The notes: generated by a model not told the origin, from the letters alone. A stretch of DNA of 64,000 nucleotides from Linum tenue (GCA_946122785.1 CAMGYJ010000006.1:42924066-42988065); one strand, 5' to 3'. Positions 34,571-44,756 are shown, numbered from the stretch's first letter. Numbers and translations are program-made.

Positions 34571-36311
34571 AGGACTTACGCTTAGCATGTATTGGACAAC
34601 TGTAATATAGATAATTGGAATTGGACAACTGTAATATAGATAATTTGTACTTACTTGGTTGACTGTTGTGATATTCTTCAAATCAAAGTTCAGTGATGAT
34701 GACTGCTCTGGACTTTTGTTTCTTTGTCTTTTCGGTGATTCATAGACTGGCTCATTCTCCTCTTCCTCATCAGCTGCGTCATCAGCCTCATCATCAGCCT
34801 CATCATTAGCCTCATCGTCTCTAATGTTGGCAACCTTTTCGATCTCGTTCAACTCTTTTCCATTGTAGTAGCTCTTAATGTTCTCAAAGTTGCTATCAAC
34901 ATTGTTATCATCATTGTAGCTTACTGTTGGTGTTCGAAGCTGGGTTGAGAATGCCATTTCGTCCAGTTTGTACATGAAGCATACCTTTTTATGCAGATAG
35001 TTGTATTAGTTTTTTCAAAGAGTATCATTTATATATAAAATATATGAGTAACAAGGTTGAAATGGCCAAGGGAATGGAGACTTACTGTAAGGAAGTGAAG
35101 ATCTGCATTGACGTAGAGCTTTGGTGATTTCAATCCTTCATTCATGTGGTTGAAGAAGTATTTGCACCAGTTGTAGCTGGTGAAATGTTTCTGTTCATCA
35201 GTCTTCAAGTACTCAAGCATGTTGAGTTCAGCCATAGGGGCTGAACTTGGGCACAGCAAGCCTCCGGTGACCAGCAGAAAGAACAATTGTAACCATCTCT
35301 TACTGTTGGTAACTGTAGAAAGATCTTTTTCTACCTGACTTAGCTTTACCCTTGGAGTGGATTTTCCATCTACTTCCAGTAGGGTTTCTACTGCATAATC
35401 TGCTGCGTCGTCCCAAGAAATCGTGGGAGGTACAACTTCCCTATTCCCCATTGGCAAACCATATACCCTATGAAAGTCGATTGGTGATATCTTCATGCGT
35501 GTCCCGTCAGGTAGCTTGAAAGATTGTTTCATTGGATTGTATTTGTTCATTACGAACAGTGCAAAATGGTTGTTTATCTTTGTCTGCTTGATTGATATTA
35601 AGCCTGCTAGGCCTAATATCTCAAGTTTCTCTTTCTGGTCATCTTTTATAGTCCTTGCAATTGTAGATATTCTTGTTGGGCTGCACCTTGTGCGAAAATT
35701 TTTCTTTGCTTTACCATAGTATACCTGAATGTAGAAATTAGGAATAGTCTGTTAGCGTGCTTTTTACCATGATATACCATATGGTACCATAATGGTTTCC
35801 TACCATACCAAATCAAACCATATATTTATCTCATTTTACCATATGGTAATTACATCAAACCATGTCTTATAACATATTACCATATGGTAACGAAGTAAAA
35901 CACAACAGGACGTATGTTTTCCTCCATTTTTATAGCATGAAACCATAGCTTACCACACATTACCATATGGTAACAAACTAAAACACAGCAGGACTTATGG
36001 TTTTTTGCTATTTTACAACATGAAACCATAGCTTACCACACATTACCATATGGTAATAAACTAAAACACAGCAGGACTTATGGTTTTTTTGCTATTTTAC
36101 AACATGAAACCATAGTTTACCACAAATTACCATATGGTAACAAACTAAAACACAGCAGGACTTATGGTTTTTTGCTATTTTATAACATGAAACCATAGTT
36201 TACCACACATTACCATATGGTAACGAAGCAAAACACAGCAGGAATTATGGTTTTTTGCTATTTTACAACATGAAACCATAGTTTACCACACATTACCATA
36301 TGGTAATGAAG
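34571..36311 (-). repeat. 1741-bp tandem duplication inside the MULE (copy 2, without the hAT)
   Basis: AGGACTTACGCTTAGC starts at both 27951 and 34571. Subtracting the 4871-bp hAT and its 8-bp TSD gives a unit of 1741 bp. Copy 2 holds the same ULP1 exons: 34969-34654 with two extra DEAD-type codon groups, and the exon pair at about 35229-35090 and 35735-35230 fused without the hAT. Both breakpoints fall within TACCATATGGTA arrays, which suggests unequal exchange between them. Confidence 0.88.
34654..35735 (-). pseudogene. ULP1-like gene, N-terminal exons, copy 2
   Basis: An uninterrupted version of the exon that the hAT splits in copy 1: the frame runs from FALFVMNKYNPMKQ through PSSAPMAELNMLEYLKTDEQ to LHFLT with donor GTAAGTCTC. 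A following exon (about 34971-34654) starts KLDEMAFSTQLRTP and ends at donor GTAAGTACAA. Near the start the A run is one base shorter than in copy 1, which breaks the frame from the upstream ATG. Because transcription should come from the right, this copy would be transcribed first. Confidence 0.65.
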
Positions 36312-36825
36312 CAAAACACAGCAGGACTTATGGTTTTTTGCTATTTTACAACATGAAACCATAGTTTACCACACATTACCATATGGTAACGAAGCAAAAC
36401 ACAGCAGGACTTATGGTTTTTTGCTATTTTACAACATGAAACCATAGTTTACCACACATTACCATATGGTAACGAAGCAAAACACAGCAGGACTTATGGT
36501 TTTTTGCTATTTTACAACATGAAACCATAGTTTACCACACATTACCATATGGTAACGAAGCAAAACACAGCAGGACTTATGGTTTTTTGCTATTTTACAA
36601 CATGAAACCATAGTTTACCACACATTACCATATGGTAACGAAGCAAAACACAGCAGGACTTATGGTTTTTTGCTATTTTACAACATGAAACCATAGTTTA
36701 CCGGACATTACCATATGGTAACAAACTAAAACACAGCAGGACTTATGGTTTTTTGTTATTTTAGAACATGCAATCTTAATTTACCACACATTACCATATG
36801 GTAATGAAGCAAAACACAACAGATT
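35760..36825. repeat. 83-bp tandem array, copy 2, about 12 units
   Basis: From about 36127 to 36790 the unit is strictly 83 bp (TTACC at 36210, 36293, 36376 and onward) and near-identical, centred on ACATTACCATATGGTAACGA. This is the most homogeneous part of the array family. Confidence 0.9.
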
Positions 36826-37353
36826 CTACATCAGTTCAGCAACGCATGGAGAGTGACTGCGATACTGTTCTATTGTTCTGTGGATGGATTTCGAAGAAAG
36901 AAGTGAGGTTTTACCTTGATATTTTGTGCGAAAACGATTTTTGAGCCTCGTTGAAGTTGGAAACTCTTCGTTTTTCGACGAAGAAGCGAGAACAGTGTAT
37001 CGTTGAATGATTCTTCGAAAACCTTTGCGAAAATCGTTCGATTTGAAGTTTTTTCTGGAAGTTTTTGCTGCGATTTTGGTGAGAGAATTGAGAATCGGGA
37101 GGAAGAATGGAGAGTTAGAGAGCAGAGAGGGAAGTGGAACTGTCGCTTGAAAGGTGAGAGGAAGAAGGAGAGAAGGCGGGACGGTTGTCGCTGTCACGTC
37201 TGCAATTCAAATTGTCAGAGACGTGATTACGTTTTTGCTCCCGCGTGTATTTTAACTGGCATGATCTGACGGCTGGGAAGATGGCGCGATGGACGGCCGG
37301 ATCATCGGTTACTGACCGTTACTGATAGGTCGGTTACTGATAGGATCCGGACC
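36826..37353 (-). other. MULE right terminal region, likely promoter and leader of the ULP1-like gene
   Basis: Higher in GC than the arrays. The right end carries three spaced AGTAAC motifs on the minus strand (37316-37340 zone), mirroring the left end. An open stretch on the minus strand (37197-36826) has no recognisable domain. Confidence 0.5.
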
Positions 37354-37363
37354 CCCCTCGCGG
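37354..37363. repeat. Target-site duplication, right copy (CCCCTCGCGG)
   Basis: Identical to 19275-19284. Confidence 0.85.
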
Positions 37364-37407
37364 CACCCAAAAGAAGAAGAAAAAAGCACTTTGCGACAGA
37401 AAAACAA

Positions 37408-40400
37408 ATGGAGGGAGAAGGATTCGTCCAAGCTTCAGTCTCAGCTCAGTGTGAAAAGGCGGCGAGCCTCGTCCCCCGTACACAATCGGCGGGCTCCGCG
37501 ATTACGCTACCTGGATTGCTTCTTTCGCCGCACAGTTCGAGGCGGAAAAGGCCGCCGTGGAGGTCGAGAAGGCGTCGGTGGAGGCGAAATTGAGGAAGCT
37601 AGTGGAAAGAGAGGAGGATTTCAAGTCGCTGGGAAGTTACATTGAGGAAAGAACGATTCGACTTCGGGAGGTTGAAGAAGAGTTGGAGGGGAAGAGGAAG
37701 GAATGCAAGGCGAAGGAGAAGGAGCTTGAACTGAAGAGAGAAGTGCTCGAGAAATGCTTGTGCCGTTTCTGGATTCGGGAGAAGGGATTCGAGGAGCAAT
37801 TGGCGGAGTTCAAGGAGAAACAGGCTGAATTCCAGGTACGTTTAAGTGAATTGAGTGCTAGAGAGAGGGGGATCCATGAGTCGGAAACACAATGTAAACA
37901 AAAGGAGAGGGAATTTGAACAGAGGGTGGATGAATTCTATATGAAAGAGGTGAAACTCGATTCACGTTTGGCTGAATTGAGCAAGAAAGAGAGTGAAATC
38001 GATGAGAAGGAGATGGGTTTTCGAGAGCGATTCGTAGAGTTCGAAGCAAAGCAAGTGAAGTTTGAGGACTGTTTACGTGAATTGCAAGCTAAGGAAAGGG
38101 AGATAGAGGAGAAAGAGGAAAGGTTTCGAAAGAAACTAGAGGATTCGAAAGAGAAAGAGATGAACTTTAAGGAAGATGCGAGTAGGTGGGGTGTTAAAGA
38201 AAGGGTAATTGTGGAGAAAGAGAAGCAGTCTGTGGAGCTTCAACTAAAACTCCAACAAGGCTCTGTTGATCTCGAGGCGAGGGAGAAAATGTTGCCTGAG
38301 CTTGACATGGATATCAATGAGAAAGATTTGGACTCGAAATAGAAGCATTTTGAGAAAGAATGTAAAGATTCTAAACTGGTAGATAAAAACCTTGCGGAGT
38401 CACTTTCTTCGGGAGTGAAGATGAATGGAATTGACTTGCAAATCTTCTTAAATGAGCGTCATAAGGATCTTGATACATTGAAAGTCGAAGTGCAGAATGC
38501 TCTCAAACTCTTATCAGATCCTGCCAAGCTTGTCTTGGATGCAATGCAAGGGTTTTATCCTCCCCATTTGAAGAAAGGGGATATTGAGTTTGAAGTGGAT
38601 GTTGTAAGGAAGAGCTGCATTATGTTACTGGAACAATTAGCAAATATGTCGACAGAAATTAAACCAACCACAAGAAATGAAGCAATGAGCCTAGCCTTAG
38701 ATTGGATGACAAAAATGAAGCCTGATGTTGACCACTTCTTAGAAGTTCTGGCATTTTTACAGCTTTTGGCTGCATACAGGTTGGCCTCGGCTTTTGATGT
38801 CGATGAACTTGTGATTCAATTTGGTGTTATTGCTCACTACAGCCAAGTTCGAGTACTATTGCAAAACCTTGGTTTTGCTGAGAAGATGTCTGGTAAGTTT
38901 GCAAGTACTAGTCTTTCTGAAAATGTATAGTTTCATTACCTTTTTATTTCACGCCAGATTCTTGTGTTCATGTGAATTTATGCACCTGCAATTTTTTCTT
39001 CCCTGAAGGTGTTATTAGAAAACTACTTGAAAATAACTGCCAGGCTGAAGCTGGTAGCCTTATTTCTGCTTTTGATTTGCATTCTGAGTTCCTATGGACG
39101 ACCTCACCAAAGGACGATCAGGTAACCGGCTTGGGTCCTTCACTTGAAGATAAATCTACAGCATTTACTGACCCAGCTATCTTATTCTCTTTCAATGCTC
39201 CCTCAATCCCTTTGGTCTCAAGGACTCTATCTGGTGCTAAACTTTCATGGTCAGATGCATGTGCATATAGTGATCTCACTGAATATCCCGATCTCGGTCC
39301 TGAGTCTGCTTTAAATTTACATGTACAGCAGCCAGAAAGGCTAAGTTCACATGAACCGCAGCTAGATAGGTTAAATATACCGGCTCAGCAGCCAGATAGG
39401 TTGCATATTCCTGATCAGCAGCCAGAAAGGTTGAACATACAAGATCAACAGTCAGAAAGGTTATCCAATGGCAATGATCAAGGTAAGCCTTCTAGTGTAT
39501 ATATTTGTTTTAAGTATAGCCTTGCTGCCCTTCCATATGCTACTGTTATGGTAGCTGCAATGAGTATTCTCACTTGTCCATCAGTTTGCAGCCACAAACA
39601 GGGGCAAGTTTTACATTGGGATTTGTTTCAGTTGTAGTTGTCGTAGATGAAAACCAATCAGCTTTTGTAATATGTTTCACTTCATGCAGGATTCTAGTCT
39701 TCATTTGATTAGTTCATTGAAGAATTTCTATGTTCTGCATGACATGTTTTTGTTTAACAAATTTGAATCAATATTTTCTCTGAATCTGGACAATCGGACT
39801 TCTCACACAACTAAGTTTCACCAGTTCCTCCCCACCATAAGCTACTCTTTGGATTGATAAGTTAAGATCAACTGGCGGCACCAATTGGGTTGCAACTAGT
39901 TAATCAAAATGAATTGTAGATCATAAAAGACAGATTCTTGCCCCAAAAATTTTCATTTTTGCCATAGGGATTTGCTATAAGCGTCTTTGAAGACAGATTT
40001 TTATTGTGACTAGGTTCTTATAATCCTTTGTATATGTTCTTCTTCCCTTTGTATGATCAGCCATCTGCAACATCAAGTTTTACGAAAAGGTTCCTTTGCC
40101 CTCGAGATCAGCTTTTGTCCCCGGATGTCTCAAAATAAACGGCAACCTTTTCACGGCAGTGTGCAGTAAAATCAAAGGCAACCAGTTACGCTGCCGTGAG
40201 ATTTCAGTTGCCCTTCAACGTGCATCTGATCCCACAGAGTTCGTTTTAGGTATAGTAAAGAATCCGTCCTCTCTGACCTTGCAGAAGGGATGTGGAGCAG
40301 TCGGATTAGCTTCTCCACAACATGGTCCGTTGTTATTGTTGGACCTCCTGCGGCGAATGTCGCCCCATGTTAATCAAGATGTGGAGAGAGAAGCCCTTAG

Positions 40401-41494
40401 CTTTGCAAGGGAATGGAGACCTAAATTTCCGAAGCACCTGAGCAATCCCCTGGAACCTGTTTGTTTCTTGCTGTTTCTAGCTGCCTACAAATTGGTCTCC
40501 TATTTCGACCAAGACGAGCTTTTTAGTGTCTTTGGTAAAGATTCTTATTGGTGCCAAAATGGGACAAAACTATTCGGACTTCTTGATTTCAAGGATCTTA
40601 TCCCAAGTAGGTCTCTTGTCCTTTTCCGCAAGAAAGCTGTGTGAATCCTGATTATTATCAATCTCTGATCAAGCTGACAGTTCGGATTTTACTGTGAACA
40701 GAGTTCCTCGAGTACCTTATGAGAAATAAGCTGCCTCTAGAGACTCTGCATTGTATCAAAATATCGAATTTGCTTGAGAGTTCCCCTTCAGCAAGGACCG
40801 CGCTGAAGAATTACATGCACACATGTCCAAAGAAGTTGCGTGGAACTGAAGGCACTGATGAGCAGGTAGTTGTTGTCAGTCAGCAACTCAGCACATATGA
40901 TTAAAAGCTTTTTCCAAGGACATCAGCTATACTTGAATTTTCTAATATTTAACACTTCATTTCACTCCCGGTCTGCAGGTCGTATCCATTGGCAGAGAGC
41001 TGAATGTATGGAAACCAGTAGCTGAATCCATCACGGACCAAACCTTGGCTGAGTGCTTTAGAGATCACATTTCTGTCCTGGAGAAGAAACTTCAAGCGCT
41101 GAAGAACTCTGAACCCGTTCCTGGCGAAACGCCATCAGTGCCTGAATTGTTCGACTACCAACAACAACGAGAAGTTCCCGTTGCTGCAGTAAAACCTGCT
41201 TCCGTGCCTATATTTTCCGATGACCAACAAGAACAACCTGGTAAGCGACGGCAGCGACAGGGCTCCGGTGCTCGATGTAAGCGTCGTAGGATGAGTGACA
41301 TACGAAACGGACTTTGTAGTGCACCGCCATTGGTGTCCAACACGAAGCTCCGGCTGCCTCAGCTGCCTGTGCCTTTGACAGCACCGTTTAGACCACCTGC
41401 TGCTGCTACCGTTGTTTACCCGAACCAATTTTATGGCTTCCCTGGTCACTGGTATCCACTGATACCGTATCGCTATCATGGCCATGGAAGGTAA
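37408..41494 (+). pseudogene. FRIGIDA-like gene (FRL5-type), promoter lost and frame broken
   Basis: Exon 1 runs from ATG 37408 to 38890. The ATG frame differs from the downstream coding frame, which has TGA at 37452; a frameshift near 37480-37500 is needed to connect them. From about 37497 a Glu/Lys-rich coiled coil of ~280 residues follows, broken by TAG at 38340-38342. Then comes a Frigida domain (FLNERHKDLDTLKVEVQNAL, AMQGFYPPHLKKGD, FLQLLAAYRLASAFDVDELV). Likely later exons: 39009-39480 (QQPERL-type repeats), about 40060-40610 (second Frigida domain, FLLFLAAYKLVSYFDQDELF), 40702-40865 and 40980-41494 (FRDHISVLEKKLQAL and a basic, Pro-rich, YGFPGHWYPLIPYRYHGHGR C-terminus). FRIGIDA-family proteins are nuclear coiled-coil proteins, some of which promote FLC expression; two Frigida domains with a long coiled coil recall FRL5. 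Confidence 0.8.
39330..39480 (+). repeat. Coding tandem repeat (QQPERL type) in the FRIGIDA-like gene
   Basis: Five degenerate 36-bp units encoding QQP(E/D)RL plus six residues, at the end of the second exon. Confidence 0.75.
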
Positions 41495-42343
41495 AGCGAC
41501 GTCTTTATGATTCCGGTTACGTTCTTCTCAGAGTTTTAAATAGATAGTTTTTTCTGTGGTTGTGAGCGTTAGTCCTTGCAGGTTGCAACCAACAGGGTTT
41601 TTTTGGTTGCGTCAAAATGATTTTGCACTCTACAGAAGGGAATCGCAAATGTCATTTTGTCAATACTTTTTTACCACTCGTACAAATGGACTAACTGAAG
41701 AAATGTTTTTAGCACATGTAGAGATTATTAATTATTTCCAGTTATTTTTCTTCTTATTTTGAAAATGTTTCTCATGTGTTTGATCTTCTGAGTTGCATTA
41801 GGTACTGTACATCTAGGACATAGAAAGGGTAAATGACAACAAAGTAGGGATTTACATTGAAAAACTTTCTCATGTGTTCTTTGCTTCTAAACTTGCTTCT
41901 CAGTTTTGGGATGTTTTAGTGTGGCAATTTGGCTATGGAACTCAAAAGGATACTTGTGACTTGTGAGAACCAACTCAAACTTGCCAGATTAAGACACACA
42001 ATGACGGTTGAAAGTAGTGTCCAGAGTTCTTGGCCTTGGGTTTGGGAAGAGGTTTTGGCTGGTTTAGGTGAGCCCGGGCCAACTAAACCAGGCTTGAAAC
42101 TGTTGAAATTTTCTCCAAAATTTTGGCGGGCTATGGGATTTGAGAGAATTTTGAAACTTCCCCAGAATTATGACTAGTCTAGTCTGGCCTAATTTAAAAT
42201 TTTGAGACTCATCTCTGTCTCTCATTCCGTCATTCGTCATATATGGGTCGAATTGGTTGTTGGGGGTTAGCGGCTAATTGTGGGACAAATTGCGTTAGGA
42301 ACTTAGGATTATTATTAGGGTTTGAGTTTATTTTCTATATAAC
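41495..42343. other. 3' flank of the FRIGIDA-like gene
   Basis: Short open stretches (41556-41762, 41929-42177) have no recognisable domain. No repeat or RNA gene seen. Confidence 0.4.
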
Positions 42344-42407
42344 TGTATTTTGGGCATTATGGTAGAACTGATCAATAGACAAATCCTATTACGTTTATTC
42401 TCTTTTA
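42344..42407. repeat. Direct repeat, copy 1, beside a Helitron 3' end
   Basis: TGTATTTTGGGCATTA through ATCCTATTACGTTTAT is repeated at 43410-43479 with about 90% identity and a 6-nt insertion. Confidence 0.8.
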
Positions 42408-42436
42408 CTAGCACCGGACCCGGGCCGTTGGCCAGG
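42408..42436 (-). mobile_element. Helitron 3' terminus, minus strand
   Basis: On the minus strand: CCTGGCC, loop AAC, GGCCCGG, an 8-nt spacer, CTAG (42411-42408), then T. The architecture matches the two ends near 16.8 kb. The body should lie to the right; its 5' end was not found. Confidence 0.6.
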
Positions 42437-43409
42437 AGAGTTTCGACTCGAAAACTAAAAATGTGTATTTGTATCTTAGTTATGGCAGTGGTTCAATAAT
42501 GCATAATGTGCTTACCGTATAATAAGAAGAGGAGACATATAATGTAAGAAACAAATATAATTATTCAATGAGAAAAAAAAGTAATTGTCTTTCACTACTT
42601 AAGGTGGTCATATAGTTGAATATTGGTATTCCTCCAATGCATACGTAATCAACTTTAAGGATGAAAGAAAATGATTGGTCTATGATAGAGTTCAATATAT
42701 CTCGATATTATTTATCTCAGTAGACATCATCCTTGTTAATCATAGTATGACCAACAGATATGAAGTTGCAAGATTTGAAATATATCGAATATGAAGTAAA
42801 TTGTTAGCAGAACAATGTATTGTGTTTATTTCTCGTAAGCTGGAAATGAAAATCTAGTTGTGAAAAAGTGAACTGAACCCTAGAAATGATATACCCCTGG
42901 TAGTTCCACATGTACGGAAGTATTTACACATACCAAAATTTTGACAACAATCACCATATATAAGTTGTACAGTTCGATATAAAAAGTGTTAATATTATTG
43001 TCTAGTATGAACTTTTCTATATTTAATATCCTAACAAAAAAATTTCAATATATAACATCGTGGCCTGAATTAACACTAAACTAGACTAAAATGAAAATAA
43101 TAATAATAATAAAACAATATTTTTATTGAACCATCAACTCCCTTTCATTTTTCTCAAAATACCAATTTTCCTATTCAATAAATAGATTTCTTATCGTATT
43201 AAATAGGAAATTGTTATTTTGTGGAAAGTATTAAAATCTTAAGTCAAATATGTCAACCGAGCAGTAACATGACGGACTGACCATCCAACATAACAGTTAA
43301 CTCTTAGATTTGACAAATTAAGTAAAGTTTAAGGTTAGTTCAGTTCACGATTTAATATATTGAAAAGATTTATAAAAATGTTAAATATGAAAAAATTCCA
43401 ACCAGTAAA
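42437..43409. other. AT-rich DNA, probable Helitron body remnant
   Basis: No coding signal. Bounded on the left by the Helitron 3' end and on the right by copy 2 of the ~64-bp direct repeat. Confidence 0.35.
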
Positions 43410-43479
43410 TGTATTTTGGGCATTACGGTAGAACTAATCAATAGACAAATCCTATTACGTTTATCCCTCTTCTCTTTTA
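43410..43479. repeat. Direct repeat, copy 2
   Basis: Continues past CTCTTTTA into TTCTTC, so it looks like an unoccupied version of the A|T site where the Helitron sits in copy 1. Confidence 0.75.
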
Positions 43480-43639
43480 TTCTTCTTATCCTAATCTCTT
43501 CTAAATTCCTAATTATGTTATTCTTTATCTCATTTCTCAATTCTTCTTCTCAAGTCCTTATATCTTTTTCTCAATTCCTAAATGCATTCTAGTCTGTCCA
43601 GTTACATAAATTACAAGCACCCGGAAAAGTGTATTTGTT

Positions 43640-44030
43640 ACAAATAGTAGTAATGGCAATTTTAACCCGTTCCACGGGTATTACCGACGCGCAGTAGCGT
43701 GGGACGAGACATGGATACTACTTTCGACCCGCCTTGTCCCGCCCTATCATGTTCTTGGCTCATTCTACCTCAATTTCTCCTATTTTGACTTTTCTTCCAC
43801 TAGTTAGACTCAATTAAACATTCTATTATTACTATTTTTCATTCATAAAGTGTTTCCTCATCATTTTATCGTAAAAAGTAAATTTTGCATGTGTTTTTAT
43901 CAAATAACATATAAGAGTGGGTCGACCCCCATCCCATATCTGCGCTGGTTTTATCCGCCATGACCCATAGTAGCGTGGATCGAAACATGGGTATTGAGAT
44001 ACCCGCCCGTCCCATTGCCATGATTAACAA
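43640..44030. mobile_element. Degenerate hAT-type MITE
   Basis: ATGGCAATTTTAACCCG at the left and CGTCCCATTGCCATGATTA at the right form an imperfect inverted pair. The interior has GGGTATTACC and ACCCATGTTTCGATCC-type motifs. A related copy lies at about 59575-60990. No clear TSD seen. Confidence 0.45.
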
Positions 44031-44159
44031 TAGGTAATTCAACCAATCGATACGACCGCGGAGCGCAGCTTTTGCTAAAACGCGAGCGATTTCTTGAAAA
44101 ATCGCCTCGGGAGAGAACGGGAAAATCCCATATGACCCAATATATCTGACAAGCCGCAC

Positions 44160-44230
44160 TATACGTCAATCCAAACGGAATCTTCCTCTCCAGGATTTCG
44201 AAAAGGTACTTTTGGAACACCAATAGGCAT
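44160..44230 (-). pseudogene. clpP: Plastid clpP exon 1 fragment
   Basis: Minus strand from ATG at 44230: [17 protein letters not shown]..., the start of the plastid Clp protease proteolytic subunit. It ends after 71 bases at GTGCGGC, the start of the group II intron, which continues to about 44031 (TTGTCAGATATATTGGGTCA). No further exon is present, so it is a non-functional organellar relic. Confidence 0.85.
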
Positions 44231-44525
44231 TAAATGAAAGGGGCCCTCCTCACCTCTCCCCTTCCCCCTATCATTGAAGCAAGCCAAAAACTAACCATGG
44301 TACAAGGGCCTGCCTCTCAGTACGTGAGGCCCTATTCCTGGCAAAATAAGATCCTGAATAGCCTTTGGCTAGGAAAGCACAGTCAGACTAGTGCCGCGCC
44401 CAAAGCACCAAAACTGCTTACTGTAAAGAGACAAGACCTCGTATACCGGAAACGAATTCTCACGAATAACAATAAATATACGTAAGAACCGTTGTTTTGT
44501 AATTCCTATGATGCAATTGGAGCTT

Positions 44526-44616
44526 ACGGCGGATTTAAAAAGCCACTTACAGACGCTTTACGCCCAATCATTCCGGATAACGCTTGCATCCTCTGTATTA
44601 CCGCGGCAGCTGGCAC
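44526..44616 (-). pseudogene. rrn16: Plastid 16S rRNA (rrn16) fragment
   Basis: The minus strand reads GTGCCAGCTGCCGCGGTAAT, then ACAGAGGATGCAAGCGTTAT and CGGAATGATTGGGCGTAAAG, the conserved 515-region of plastid-type 16S rRNA. It differs from the universal GTGCCAGCAGCC by one base and is only about 90 nt long. The variable part is plastid-like rather than mitochondrial rrn18-like. Confidence 0.85.
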
Positions 44617-44756
44617 AGAAAACTCAATGCTCTGGTAACCCGCTGCCGGATCTCGCCTCGCTCCTTCCTTAGCTGGTTTTGGTTGTATGATGGAAGTGAA
44701 GATCTCGCAGAGCAGCATATTAGTAATTTATAAATTGCCAGCGGAGACACTGCTCA

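Larger units (their letters stand above)
19285..37353. mobile_element. 18-kb Mutator-like element with FAR1-type transposase and ULP1-like passenger gene
   Basis: Flanked by the 10-bp TSD CCCCTCGCGG. The ends pair imperfectly over about 60 bp: GG.TT.GGAT....GAGTAACC on the left, GGTCCGGATCCTATCAGTAA on the right (minus strand), each followed by two further AGTAAC-type motifs. Inside are a transposase gene on the plus strand (19920-23634), a ULP1-like protease gene on the minus strand (24697 to about 35735, decayed), at least seven arrays of the palindrome TACCATATGGTA, a 1741-bp tandem duplication and a nested hAT (28607-33477). Without the hAT and the duplication the element would be about 11.4 kb. 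Arabidopsis KAONASHI-type MULEs also combine transposase and ULP1-like genes. Confidence 0.9.

Noticed and set aside
20105..36825. Possible CRISPR-like regular repeats
   Set aside because: Plant nuclear context, palindromic degenerate units, no unique spacers and no cas genes; these are transposon-internal tandem repeats.
36826..37197. 123-codon minus-strand frame as first exon of the ULP1-like gene
   Set aside because: Composition and position fit a leader; no domain and no convincing donor to the next exon. Kept only as a terminal region.
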